A stretch of 64,000 bases of DNA, from assembly GCF_002760615.1 (NCBI RefSeq), contig NZ_AWWI01000060.1, positions 1 to 64,000 on the forward strand, written 5' to 3'. Origin of the DNA: Puniceibacterium antarcticum (lineage in GTDB: Bacteria > Pseudomonadota > Alphaproteobacteria > Rhodobacterales > Rhodobacteraceae). The number at the start of each line of letters is the position of its first letter. The stretch's first letter is position 1. This document shows positions 36,149 to 43,364 of the stretch, piece by piece. The notes under the pieces are model-generated. The model did not search any database. It was given only the letters and a program-made list of their open reading frames with translations, and was not told the origin of the DNA. The translations under genes were made by a program, and so were the position numbers.

Positions 36149-36488
36149 GGAGGTTCCTCTGAGATCTTGTTAACACATACAGCAATTTGAATATGTTTCA
36201 AGTGGATTCCGCACCGCGTGTGATGCCTAGTTGGGCAACTTGCGCGGGGCCGCACTTTCTGGGCGCCAACAGCGACGAAAGTCTTGATCGACTCGCCACG
36301 CTGGCGCAAACTCGAACACACGCTATGCGCGCGTCGCCTGAGGAGGAGGGGCCGCTGGACGGACTGCCGAACGGCTTTGGGACTGCGCGCGATCCGCAGT
36401 TTTCGTGGCCCTTCGGATGCCCTGACATGGGACATGGAACTGCGGGTTCCATCGCTGCATGACTGCCAAGCCAGAGGGAGGAGACCTC
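36149..36488. other. Gene-free interval upstream of the sulfur operon
   Basis: 340 bases. An open frame (36187-36462, plus) exists but starts on TTG with no ribosome site and looks non-coding. A small hairpin ATGGAAC-N5-GTTCCAT lies at 36434-36452 before the next gene. The operator described separately is at its left end. Confidence 0.5.
36187..36201. promoter_or_regulatory. Possible repressor operator of the sulfur operon
   Basis: TTGAA-TATGT-TTCAA is an inverted repeat about 40-50 bases upstream of the persulfide dioxygenase start, in an AT-rich patch. ArsR-type persulfide sensors (BigR, SqrR) bind AT-rich palindromes at such positions; the exact sequence is not a match to a published box that I can verify. 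Confidence 0.4.
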
Positions 36489-36704
36489 ATGACCAGACAG
36501 ACCCTGAAGCGCCGGATTGATGCGCTTGAAAGCGATATTTCCGAAGTTGACGCAGACATGCGACAGGAGATGGTGACCCGGTTGCGCCAGCTTGTGCTGA
36601 CGCTGGATCTGGGGACGTCCCTGCCGCGCGGCCGGTCCGTGCGTGGGACAGAGCTGCGCGAAGATGAGGACGCCGAAGACGCGTTTGACAATATGCCGAT
36701 CTGA
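36489..36704 (+). CDS. Small hypothetical coiled-coil protein
   Basis: 71 residues, MTRQTLKRRIDALESDISEVD onward, a heptad-like helix followed by an acidic tail (EDEDAEDAFDNMPI). GGGAGGAG six bases before the ATG supports this start. No family recognised. A bidirectional terminator follows it. Confidence 0.65.
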   Translation: MTRQTLKRRIDALESDISEVDADMRQEMVTRLRQLVLTLDLGTSLPRGRSVRGTELREDEDAEDAFDNMPI

Positions 36705-36740
36705 TCTGGTACTGGCCCAACCGACGCAGCTCCCGAACAT

Positions 36741-36764
36741 TGCAACCGGTCCCTGACCGGTGCA
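36741..36764. terminator. Bidirectional hairpin between convergent genes
   Basis: ACCGGTC-CCT-GACCGGT (36745-36761), extended by TGCA on the left and GCA on the right, between the coiled-coil gene and the minus-strand membrane-protein gene. No T-run. Confidence 0.55.
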
Positions 36765-36785
36765 TGGGGTGTGTCGGTCAGGGTC

Positions 36786-37001
36786 TTACCCGAGGAAGAT
36801 CCCGGTGATGACCATCATCAGCCCGATGACCGACAGGCCAAGCGCGCCAAAATTGTAAGGCAGCACACGTTGCACGGCGGCACGCAGTGCATCATCGGAC
36901 AATCCGGCCCGGCGCGCGCGGGCCACTTTGAATATGCACCAGACAAGACCAGCAAGACCAACCACCGAAAGCGCGGTTCCTGCCCAGATCAGACTATCCA
37001 T
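36786..37001 (-). CDS. Small two-helix membrane protein
   Basis: 71 residues from the ATG at 37001 (an ATG at 37016 is also possible): a helix TALSVVGLAGLVWCIFKVA, a basic loop (RARRAGLSDDALRAAVQRV) and a second helix LGLSVIGLMMVITGIFLG. Function unknown. Divergent from gapR. Confidence 0.65.
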   Translation of the reverse strand: MDSLIWAGTALSVVGLAGLVWCIFKVARARRAGLSDDALRAAVQRVLPYNFGALGLSVIGLMMVITGIFLG

Positions 37002-37120
37002 GAGGCGGCCTTTCATCCCGTTACGTCTGCGCGCGGTAATTCATTGCCGAGCCTGCCGCAACCCCTTGATGGGGCGGGTGGTGCGGGTTATCGAGTGCAA
37101 AACCCGCCAGGAGTGAGCAG

Positions 37121-37381
37121 ATGAGTGACGAGCAGGCAGACGCGACCTATCGCATAACCGCAGACGAATTGCGCCAGTTTATCGAGCGTATTGAACGGCT
37201 TGATCAGGAAAAGAAAGACATCGCCGACCAGCAGAAAGAGGTCATGGCCGAAGCAAAGGGTCGGGGTTACGACACCAAGGTCATTCGCAAGGTCATCGCC
37301 CTGCGCAAGCGCGAACCCGACGATATCGCCGAAGAAGAAGCGGTAATGGAGATGTACAAGCAAGCGCTTGGCATGGTCTGA
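37121..37381 (+). CDS. gapR: Nucleoid-associated protein GapR (DUF2312)
   Basis: 86 residues: ITADELRQFIERIERLDQEKKDIADQQKEVMAEAKGRGYDTKVIRKVIALRK (quoted here only in family terms: two long helices and a basic C-terminal hairpin helix). This is the DUF2312 protein shown in Caulobacter to form ring-like dimers of dimers on overtwisted DNA ahead of replication and at the 3' ends of genes. The length matches. It is monocistronic, and a striking 11-bp phased array lies 26 bases behind it. Confidence 0.93.
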   Translation: MSDEQADATYRITADELRQFIERIERLDQEKKDIADQQKEVMAEAKGRGYDTKVIRKVIALRKREPDDIAEEEAVMEMYKQALGMV

Positions 37382-37406
37382 GGCCTGAAAAGCGCCTGAA
37401 TCTCTG

Positions 37407-37445
37407 GTATGGAAGGCGTATGGAAACCGTATGGTTTTGGTATGG
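37407..37445. repeat. Four-unit 11-bp phased GTATGG array (copy B)
   Basis: The hexamer GTATGG occurs exactly at 37407, 37418, 37429 and 37440, i.e. (GTATGG-N5) repeated four times at 11-bp spacing. It sits between convergent gapR and the YkgJ-type gene. Copy A is at 10158-10196. Confidence 0.85.
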
Positions 37446-37486
37446 CTCCCATCGGGATAGTCCGGATCTGCGCGGGGGGACTGAGG

Positions 37487-38227
37487 TCAGCCGCCGAACC
37501 GCCGCCGCTCGTCTTCCAGCGCGCGGGGCGGCTGGCGGGCGGCGCGCAGGCAGCTGGCCAGATCTTCGCCCCGGCTCGCCCCTGCGGTGATGCGCGCAAG
37601 GCTGTAACTCGCCACCTGGCTGACCCCGTCCAGCGCCGCGCGGCTCAGCGACACTGCGGCCAGCATCAGCCCCTGTGCGCCCACCACACCGGCCCCGGCG
37701 GCGGGGATGCCTTCGGCAATCTTTGCGCAGGCCGCCACGTCGGTCGAGATATAGGTCCGGCAGATCAGTGGGCGCGCGTCATAGGCGCGGCAGGTCCGTG
37801 TGAGCGGGTCAAGTGCGGCGCAGGCGCGTGGATGCCAGTCGCGCCCGTCAGGTTTGCCCGCCAGTGGCGCCAATGCGCCGTGCATCTGGCGCGCCTCTGC
37901 CTCTGAAACCGTGCCGCCATCCTGTCCCGACAGGATGCAGCAAAAGGCACAGCCCGCCGCACAGGCGGCTGAGGCAAGCGGCCCGTCGGGCCTGTCTGCA
38001 ATCTGCTGCAACGCCATCCCGGCAATGCGAACCGCCGGCAAGCCGCTGCGCATCTCGCGCACCAGATCCTGAAACGGCATGCCATGCCCCTCTGCCGCCT
38101 CAAGATAGACAAGCAGCAGCTTGCGGGCCCGCGCGGTCACAGAGGTTTCTGCCCCCTTGAGCCTGACCGACGCCAGACGGGATTTCAGAGAGGCAATATC
38201 GCGGGGTTTTGAGAGGCCAGGTTTCAT
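37487..38227 (-). CDS. YkgJ-family cysteine-cluster protein
   Basis: 246 residues. The cluster CAAGCAFCC and the later CAALDPLTRTCRAYDARPLICRTY form the Cys pattern of the YkgJ/UPF0153 zinc- or iron-chelating family. A helical N-terminal half and C-terminal tail flank it. Function is not established. Convergent with gapR, divergent from the ABC permease. Confidence 0.8.
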   Translation of the reverse strand: MKPGLSKPRDIASLKSRLASVRLKGAETSVTARARKLLLVYLEAAEGHGMPFQDLVREMRSGLPAVRIAGMALQQIADRPDGPLASAACAAGCAFCCILSGQDGGTVSEAEARQMHGALAPLAGKPDGRDWHPRACAALDPLTRTCRAYDARPLICRTYISTDVAACAKIAEGIPAAGAGVVGAQGLMLAAVSLSRAALDGVSQVASYSLARITAGASRGEDLASCLRAARQPPRALEDERRRFGG

Positions 38228-38511
38228 GACCCGGAACTATGGCCGCCTCAGATCCATTGGCAAGGCCCACCGACGCGAACCCGCCTGCCAAGGGCACGCT
38301 CCGCCGCAAAACTGCCCCGTTTTCACCTGTCTGTAAATATCCCGGGGGAGTCGTCGACAGACGACGGGGGCAGCGCCCCCTGCAGGGCAGCGTGCAAGAC
38401 GCCCGGGTGTGCGGGATGCGCCGGGTCGCAGGGGGGTTTTGGTTGCCGGACCACTGGCCTATAAGCCTGCCACGCCTGTGACTTTGCTTTTCCATCGGAG
38501 CCCGTTCGCCC
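38228..38511. other. Divergent intergenic region with tandem hairpins
   Basis: No gene seen. GTCGTC-GACA-GACGAC (38350-38365) is followed directly by GGGGGCAGCGCCCCC (38366-38380). The pair looks like an intergenic structured repeat rather than a promoter; CTGTAAATATCCCGGG just before it is AT-richer. Confidence 0.5.
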
Positions 38512-40218
38512 ATGTCCGTGACCGATACCCCGGCCAGCCGCCCATCAGGCTCCCGGCCAACCCCTCCGGCAAGGCCCTTGGCCACAGCCCGCCGCCTGTC
38601 GCGGTTCTGGCCCAGCCCCTGGTCGCTGGGCGCGGTGCTGATCGCGGCGATTGTCGTGGGGCCGATTCTGGCGGTGGTCTGGATCGCCCTGTTTCCCTCC
38701 GACAACATCTGGCCGCATCTGATTTCGACCACGCTGCCGCGCTACATGAAAAACACTGGCATCCTCATGTCTTTGACCGGGACATTGGCCGCGGTGGTCG
38801 GCACAGGGACGGCCTGGATGGTCTGCCGCTACGACTTTGTGGGGCGGCGCTGGCTGGAATGGCTGCTGCTGCTGCCGCTGGCGATTCCCGCTTATATGGG
38901 CGCGTATGCCTTGGTCGATTTCCTCGAATATGCCGGGCCGGTGCAGACCGCCCTGCGCGAGCTGTTCGGCTGGAGCTCTGCGCGCGATTACTGGTTTCCG
39001 CAGATCCGCTCCATGGGGGCGGCGGTGCTGGTGCTGGGGGCCGCACTTTACCCCTATGTCTATCTGCTGGCCCGGGCCGCATTTCGCGAACAGTCCGGCA
39101 GCGCCGAGGAAGTGGCGCAGTCGCTGGGGGCAGGGGCGCTGGGGCGGTTCTTTCGCGTCGGTCTGCCCTTGGCGCGCCCGGCGATTGCGGCGGGTGTGGC
39201 CATCGTGATGATGGAGACGGTGAATGATTTCGGCGCGGTGGATTATTTCGCGGTGCAGACCCTGACCACCGGCATTTTCAGCGTCTGGCTGCAAAGCGGC
39301 AATGCCGGGGGGGCGGCACAGATCGCCTGTGTGGTGCTGGTCTTGGTGATCCTGCTGGTGAGCCTTGAAAAATCGAGCCGCCGTCGGATGCAGTTCTTTA
39401 ACCTGTCGTCCCGTCACCGCCCCGTGCCGCGCCGGCGCCTGCGTGGTCTGGCCGGTCTTGTGGCGATGCTGCTTTGTGCGCTGCCGTTTCTGTTCGGCTT
39501 TGTGCTGCCCTCCGGGGTTCTGCTGAGCCATGCGCTGGATTCCGCGGCGCGCTGGAACGATCCGGCGCTGATTGCCGCCATGGGCAACACGCTGATGGTG
39601 GGCGGCATCGCGGCGGTGGTCACGGTGGCGGGCGGGATCTTCCTCGTCTACGGCGTGCGCCTGTCGGGGCGCCGGATTCCGCGCCTGCTGCTGCCGGTCA
39701 CGACCATCGGCTATGCGGCACCGGGGGCGGTGCTGGGCATCGGCATCCTTATCCCGCTTGCGGGGCTGGACCACGTGCTGGCGGATTTTGTCGAGGGCGT
39801 CACCGGCTGGGACATCGGTCTGCTGCTGACCGGGTCGGCCTTTGCGCTGGTGCTGGCCTATTGTGTGCGCTTTTTTGCCATTGCGCAGGGCGCGGCAGAT
39901 GCGGCGATGGGGCGGGTTTCCCCCAACCTCGCCCTAGCTGCGCGCTCGCTTGGGCGCACGCAGGGTCAGGTGCTGGGCGCGGTCTATTACCCGCTGATCC
40001 GCGCGTCGATCGCCTCGGCGCTGCTGCTGGTCTTTGTGGACTGCGTCAAGGAGCTGCCCGCGACGCTGTTGCTGCGGCCCTTCAACTTTGACACGCTGGC
40101 GACGCGGGTGCATGAACAGGCGAGCCTGGAAAACATCGCAGGCGCGGCACCGCCCGCACTTCTGGTGATCCTGGTGGGGCTCTGCGCGGTTGGATTGCTG
40201 GCGCGTGCAAACCGGTAA
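38512..40218 (+). CDS. Fe3+-type ABC transporter permease (two fused permease domains)
   Basis: 568 residues with twelve hydrophobic segments in two homologous halves; each half has an EAA-type loop (EEVAQSLGAGALGRFFRVGLPLARP; LAARSLGRTQGQVLGAVYYPLIR). This is the FbpB/AfuB layout for ferric iron. No ATP-binding or substrate-binding gene is next to it in the window; the prophage insertion lies just downstream, beyond the tRNA. Confidence 0.88.
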   Translation: MSVTDTPASRPSGSRPTPPARPLATARRLSRFWPSPWSLGAVLIAAIVVGPILAVVWIALFPSDNIWPHLISTTLPRYMKNTGILMSLTGTLAAVVGTGTAWMVCRYDFVGRRWLEWLLLLPLAIPAYMGAYALVDFLEYAGPVQTALRELFGWSSARDYWFPQIRSMGAAVLVLGAALYPYVYLLARAAFREQSGSAEEVAQSLGAGALGRFFRVGLPLARPAIAAGVAIVMMETVNDFGAVDYFAVQTLTTGIFSVWLQSGNAGGAAQIACVVLVLVILLVSLEKSSRRRMQFFNLSSRHRPVPRRRLRGLAGLVAMLLCALPFLFGFVLPSGVLLSHALDSAARWNDPALIAAMGNTLMVGGIAAVVTVAGGIFLVYGVRLSGRRIPRLLLPVTTIGYAAPGAVLGIGILIPLAGLDHVLADFVEGVTGWDIGLLLTGSAFALVLAYCVRFFAIAQGAADAAMGRVSPNLALAARSLGRTQGQVLGAVYYPLIRASIASALLLVFVDCVKELPATLLLRPFNFDTLATRVHEQASLENIAGAAPPALLVILVGLCAVGLLARANR

Positions 40219-40227
40219 AAAATCCTC

Positions 40228-40256
40228 TTGCACGCCGTGGCCTGTCTGAGTATTGC
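40228..40256 (+). promoter_or_regulatory. tRNA-Thr promoter
   Basis: TTGCAC (40228-40233), 17-base spacer, TATTGC (40251-40256); the mature tRNA begins 13 bases later. Confidence 0.6.
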
Positions 40257-40268
40257 TGCGCCGCAAGT

Positions 40269-40344
40269 GCCCCTATAGCTCAGCTGGTAGAGCAACTGAT
40301 TTGTAATCAGTAGGTCCGCGGTTCGAGTCCGTGTGGGGGCACCA
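40269..40344 (+). tRNA. tRNA-Thr (anticodon UGU)
   Basis: 76 bases including an encoded CCA. Acceptor arm GCCCCTA pairs with TGGGGGC (one G-T pair); D-arm AGCTCAGCTGGTAGAGC; anticodon stem ACTGA/TCAGT with loop TTTGTAA, so anticodon TGT; T-arm with GGTTCGAGTCC. The prophage starts at its 3' end, making this the likely attachment gene. Confidence 0.96.
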
Positions 40345-40387
40345 CTAAACCACTGAAAATAAAAGATTTTCCAAATATCGCCCCGCT

Positions 40388-40432
40388 GTCCGTCCGAGCG
40401 TCCGAATGCGTCCGAGTCGGACGGCCTCGGAC
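40388..40432. repeat. GTCCGA half-site cluster near attL
   Basis: Direct GTCCGA at 40392, 40400 and 40410 and reverse TCGGAC at 40417 and 40427, centred on a 15-bp palindrome CGTCCGA-G-TCGGACG (40409-40423). At 45-90 bases from the tRNA end it is well placed for integrase arm or excisionase binding; a terminator is the alternative. Confidence 0.55.
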
Positions 40433-40477
40433 GGAGCGTAAATTTATGACCAAACCGGAGCATTATGAACGGTTTTC

Positions 40478-41224
40478 TCAGTTGTTTTCTGCACTGCTGA
40501 AAAGCGGTCCGTGATCCTCATCCCGAAAGTTCGCGAGGTCATATGCAGTCCCGGCCAAGCGCTCCATCAGCATGTTAATCTGCGCTGCCTTAGCTTCGGA
40601 ATAAGGGATCACCCGTGTCTTGATTTGCCGCCAGGCGTCAGGCCCAACATGGCATGGCGTCCATCGTACCAGTAGAGCGCCCGCTTCACCGACTTCAGGA
40701 TCTTTGATTGCCTGGCGCCGGTAGATCTGATTGGTCGAATAGGCTTCTGTGCCGCTTTTGGTGATAGTACGCGTCACTCGAACAAGAGCGATTTCAGGAC
40801 GCGCCTCGATCTGTTCATGACTGCTTGAAAATTGGCCACCGCTCAACATCACACGGTTTGTCGTGTCTTCCCAATCATGGGGCGACAACTCGCTATTGGC
40901 ACTACGGGTCAAGGTTCCTCGTAAGCGAGGGTCGAACAATATCAAAAGTCGCGTCTCCTTTTTGCCCTCCAACATCTCTTCACCAAAGGCCGAAAGAGCT
41001 TCCTGAAGAACCTTCAAATTGTTTGCAGCAATGCGCCAGCGTTTCTGTCGGTCTTGATCACACTCGATATCTTTCCGAGTTTTTACAAAGGCGCGTAGTT
41101 CTGCATCATATCCTTCTGTCAGGACAGTAAAGATGCCATCAGAGCCAACATAGCATGGAAATTTATGAATGAATTCCGCGCCACCGCGTTGGTGGTGGAT
41201 TGTAATATCTGCTAATTTTGCCAT
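40478..41224 (-). CDS. Hypothetical prophage protein next to attL
   Basis: 248 residues from the ATG at 41224 (GGAG upstream). No domain recognised. It begins MAKLADITIHHQRGGAEFIHK, has a helical stretch NNLKVLQEALSAFGEEML and later beta-rich segments. It ends the leftward operon, at the attL edge where phages often carry accessory cargo. A role in host interaction is possible but unproven. Confidence 0.75.
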   Translation of the reverse strand: MAKLADITIHHQRGGAEFIHKFPCYVGSDGIFTVLTEGYDAELRAFVKTRKDIECDQDRQKRWRIAANNLKVLQEALSAFGEEMLEGKKETRLLILFDPRLRGTLTRSANSELSPHDWEDTTNRVMLSGGQFSSSHEQIEARPEIALVRVTRTITKSGTEAYSTNQIYRRQAIKDPEVGEAGALLVRWTPCHVGPDAWRQIKTRVIPYSEAKAAQINMLMERLAGTAYDLANFRDEDHGPLFSSAENN

Positions 41225-41237
41225 CTGTCTGGCTCCT

Positions 41238-41420
41238 TTACTGCATTTTCTGAAGGGTAGGTTTGCGGGGGCATTCTGAACCATTCGGGCAAACGCCGTG
41301 GTGCTCTTCGCTGGAAAACCACAAGCCGTACATGATTTCCCAGCATGTGCGGCAGTACGCAGAAAAGGGTTGGTCAGGCAGACCAGGTGCGCGCTCATCT
41401 TTTTTGTTGGAACTGTCCAT
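41238..41420 (-). CDS. Small Cys-rich protein
   Basis: 60 residues, MDSSNKKDERAPGLP onward, with CRTC and then CPNGSEC: four Cys in a spacing that could bind zinc. It lies between two operon genes with 13- and 15-base gaps, as expected for a real operon member. Function unknown. Confidence 0.6.
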   Translation of the reverse strand: MDSSNKKDERAPGLPDQPFSAYCRTCWEIMYGLWFSSEEHHGVCPNGSECPRKPTLQKMQ

Positions 41421-41435
41421 CGCCCGGCACCTATC

Positions 41436-41750
41436 CTATGTGATCTGCGCCAAGGCGCGGGCCATGATGCCCTCTGCGTCGTATTTTTTCGACAGATCTG
41501 CAGGCGTCATGCCCGCTAGCCAGTCGGTAAAGTAGGCTACACATTCGAGGGCGTCGGCATCGCTAGCAGCTTCCGGAACGCCGGGCACGATCAGCGCGTC
41601 GCTGTCCTTTGCATGACGTGCCCGGATGTCCACAAGGTTACGGAAGGCTGCGCCGCCAGATCCGATGCAAATCAAGCCAGGGTGGTTTTGGCGGGCTGAA
41701 AAGCTGATCAGTCCGTCTCGGCTGCAGTGGGCATATGTTGTCTGGGTCAT
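41436..41750 (-). CDS. Hypothetical prophage protein
   Basis: 104 residues; contains GLISFSARQNHPGLICIGSG and a C-terminal LAGMTPADLSKKYDAEGIMARALAQIT that looks helical. No family recognised. Part of the leftward early operon. Confidence 0.65.
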   Translation of the reverse strand: MTQTTYAHCSRDGLISFSARQNHPGLICIGSGGAAFRNLVDIRARHAKDSDALIVPGVPEAASDADALECVAYFTDWLAGMTPADLSKKYDAEGIMARALAQIT

Positions 41751-41762
41751 CGGGTCAGTCCT

Positions 41763-42026
41763 TTATGTCTTTGGCTTAGCGCTGTCGAAAAAGCGGTGCG
41801 CGTTTTCGTTCAGAATGTCGGCGACGGTCTGCGCAAAACCTTCTGGATCTGTGATGCCATCCACGACCAGCAAGCCCGGCCAGATCATCGAATAGGACGT
41901 GAGCCCGGTCTCAGGGTTGCGCTTTGGGGCTTCGGCAAAATGAACCGCGATTTTGCCGCCTTCTTTGTGCGGCCGAGCATTGGTCCGTGACGTAGTGAAA
42001 TACTTGTGTGGGGTTTCATCCAGCAT
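41763..42026 (-). CDS. Hypothetical prophage protein
   Basis: 87 residues from the ATG at 42026 (AAAGGGGA upstream): MLDETPHKYFTTSRTNARPHKEGG and onward, with SYSMIWPGLLVVDGITDPEGFAQ in the middle. It overlaps the preceding gene by 11 bases. No family recognised. Confidence 0.65.
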   Translation of the reverse strand: MLDETPHKYFTTSRTNARPHKEGGKIAVHFAEAPKRNPETGLTSYSMIWPGLLVVDGITDPEGFAQTVADILNENAHRFFDSAKPKT

Positions 42027-42342
42027 CGCTGTCCCCTTTTGAGATCTCGGGCTCCACTTGGTCCAGCTCGGGAACTTTGATGCCCGAAAGCATGTGGCTG
42101 GCCGTGTCGTCATAGAGGCGCTGCAGTCTGTTCAGCTTTGCACGCAAGGATGCGATCTTTGCCTGGTCGCGGTCATAGATCTCTTTGGCCTGTGCGCCAT
42201 TCACATAAATCTCGCCAGCCAAGCGCCCGGGGTGGTACACTCTCGCTTCCCCCCGAAATTCGCGGTCAAGAGGGGATCGGCCTGTCTTTGCCATGCGCCC
42301 GACGACATCGATCTTGTCGGGGTATTTCATTTGATCGGTCAC
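42016..42342 (-). CDS. Hypothetical prophage protein with coiled coil
   Basis: 108 residues. A GTG start at 42342 overlaps the stop of the upstream small gene (GTGA). The N-terminal half is basic and beta-like; residues 55-85 (AKIASLRAKLNRLQRLYDD) form a coiled coil. Unknown function. Confidence 0.65.
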   Translation of the reverse strand: MTDQMKYPDKIDVVGRMAKTGRSPLDREFRGEARVYHPGRLAGEIYVNGAQAKEIYDRDQAKIASLRAKLNRLQRLYDDTASHMLSGIKVPELDQVEPEISKGDSDAG

Positions 42343-42482
42343 TGACCCATCCTTTCCATATCTTCCCAGCTTTCAAACATCGGCGGCATGCTGCAAACGT
42401 CCTGCCGCTGGGTATAATGCGAAGTAGGCATGATCATTAGGGCCAGCAAGGCCCCGATGAGCGCAGACACAAAGCACTTCAT
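42339..42482 (-). CDS. Very small secreted or membrane protein (47 aa)
   Basis: MKCFVSALIGALLALMIMP followed by a polar tail with two Cys (one in the tail, DVCSMPPMF). The start has AAAGGG eight bases upstream, and the TGA overlaps the next gene's GTG (GTGA). The N-terminus looks like a signal peptide or membrane anchor. Read directly from the minus strand. Confidence 0.6.
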   Translation of the reverse strand: MKCFVSALIGALLALMIMPTSHYTQRQDVCSMPPMFESWEDMERMGQ

Positions 42483-42556
42483 CGGTTGGCCCTTTGTGAC
42501 TTTTTGTTGCATTTGCTGTCTCCGTCGACTTTACCTCGGGTTTTGGCTTTGCTACC

Positions 42557-42608
42557 TTTGGTTGTGTTTTTGCTAATTTTGGTTGTGGTTTTGATGCTTT
42601 TGGTTGTG
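42557..42608. repeat. Three TTTGGTTGTG repeats at 21-bp spacing
   Basis: TTTGGTTGTG begins exactly at 42557, 42578 and 42599. The 21-bp period is two helical turns. The repeats lie 25 bases before a plus-strand membrane-protein gene embedded in a leftward operon and may be protein-binding sites in its promoter. Confidence 0.7.
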
Positions 42609-42632
42609 CAGACAATCGCAGGAGGCAAGGCT

Positions 42633-42890
42633 TTGACGATCAAATGGCATAAGGTGGCGTTGTTCTCCGCGGTGACGGCCGTCCCCGGTACTACGTTGAT
42701 TTTTACAGACCGCACGCTGCAGCGCTGGGATGTATGGCTGGTCGTTACCCTATGGACAGCTGTTTTTTCCTGTGCCGCGCTGATGGTGCAGCTTCCCGAA
42801 AAGACCAGGGCGCGGAAGCTGTCAGAATGGATCACCGTGGGCCTTACGCTGGTCGCGATAGCCCTGCCCATCCTGTTTGCGGCACCGTAG
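42633..42890 (+). CDS. Putative three-helix membrane protein on the opposite strand
   Basis: 85 residues from a TTG start at 42633, chosen because AGGAGG lies 7 bases upstream. Three hydrophobic helices (HKVALFSAVTAVPGTTLIF; VWLVVTLWTAVFSCAALMV; ITVGLTLVAIALPILFAAP). It reads against the surrounding operon, which suggests separate regulation. Unknown; possibly expressed from the prophage in the lysogen. Confidence 0.5.
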   Translation: MTIKWHKVALFSAVTAVPGTTLIFTDRTLQRWDVWLVVTLWTAVFSCAALMVQLPEKTRARKLSEWITVGLTLVAIALPILFAAP

Positions 42891-42894
42891 CGCA

Positions 42895-43119
42895 TCAGCC
42901 CTCACTCCTGTGGATGTTGCACAGGCGATGACCCGGCCCAGTGCTGAGGAAGCTTTTGCCGCAAGCCATGCAGTTGCGGGGCTTGGTGCGTTCTGCCAAT
43001 GCCAGCCGTTCCGCCACCACCATCGCCTGATCATAGCTGCAGCGCGGGGTGTCGACCGGCTTGCCATTGATCATCGGTTGCCAGCTGCTGCCGGATCCGC
43101 GCGCATCGACCCGGATCAA
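42895..43119 (-). CDS. Small zinc-finger-like protein
   Basis: 74 residues; TTG start at 43119 overlapping the previous stop (TTGA). CMACGKSFLSTGPGHRLCNIHR gives a CxxC...CxxH zinc-finger-like motif at the C-terminus. Function unknown; possibly DNA binding. Confidence 0.6.
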   Translation of the reverse strand: MIRVDARGSGSSWQPMINGKPVDTPRCSYDQAMVVAERLALAERTKPRNCMACGKSFLSTGPGHRLCNIHRSEG

Positions 43120-43364
43120 TGGATCTGCTCCGCCCGTGCCGATTGGCCGGGACGGGTAAGGTCAGAAGAGATTTCTGCAAAAGTGAAAAGCAGCTGATCC
43201 ACGCATTTCGGGCAATTACATCCGATTGTTTTCACACGGATTGGCCCCTCATTGCTCAGCTCGATGACCAACAAGGTTGTCACGTCACCTTTTCCGACCC
43301 GCATGTTGTCCTGAGTGCGCGAAACCAAATCCTTGATCAGCGCCGTGCATTTTTCGTCTCTCAT
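43116..43364 (-). CDS. Hypothetical prophage protein
   Basis: 82 residues whose ATG overlaps the integrase stop (ATGA). It contains CNCPKC, a tight Cys cluster, and DVTTLLVIELSNEG. No family recognised. Confidence 0.65.
   Translation of the reverse strand: MRDEKCTALIKDLVSRTQDNMRVGKGDVTTLLVIELSNEGPIRVKTIGCNCPKCVDQLLFTFAEISSDLTRPGQSARAEQIH

Noticed and set aside
36187-36462. 91-codon plus-strand frame upstream of the coiled-coil gene
   Set aside because: TTG start inside the operator-like palindrome, no ribosome site, and no protein-like pattern.
42373-42615. Minus-strand 80-codon Lys/Pro-rich frame
   Set aside because: TTG start without ribosome site, over the 21-bp DNA repeats; a different frame at 42339-42482 has a ribosome site, a signal-like sequence and stop/start coupling.
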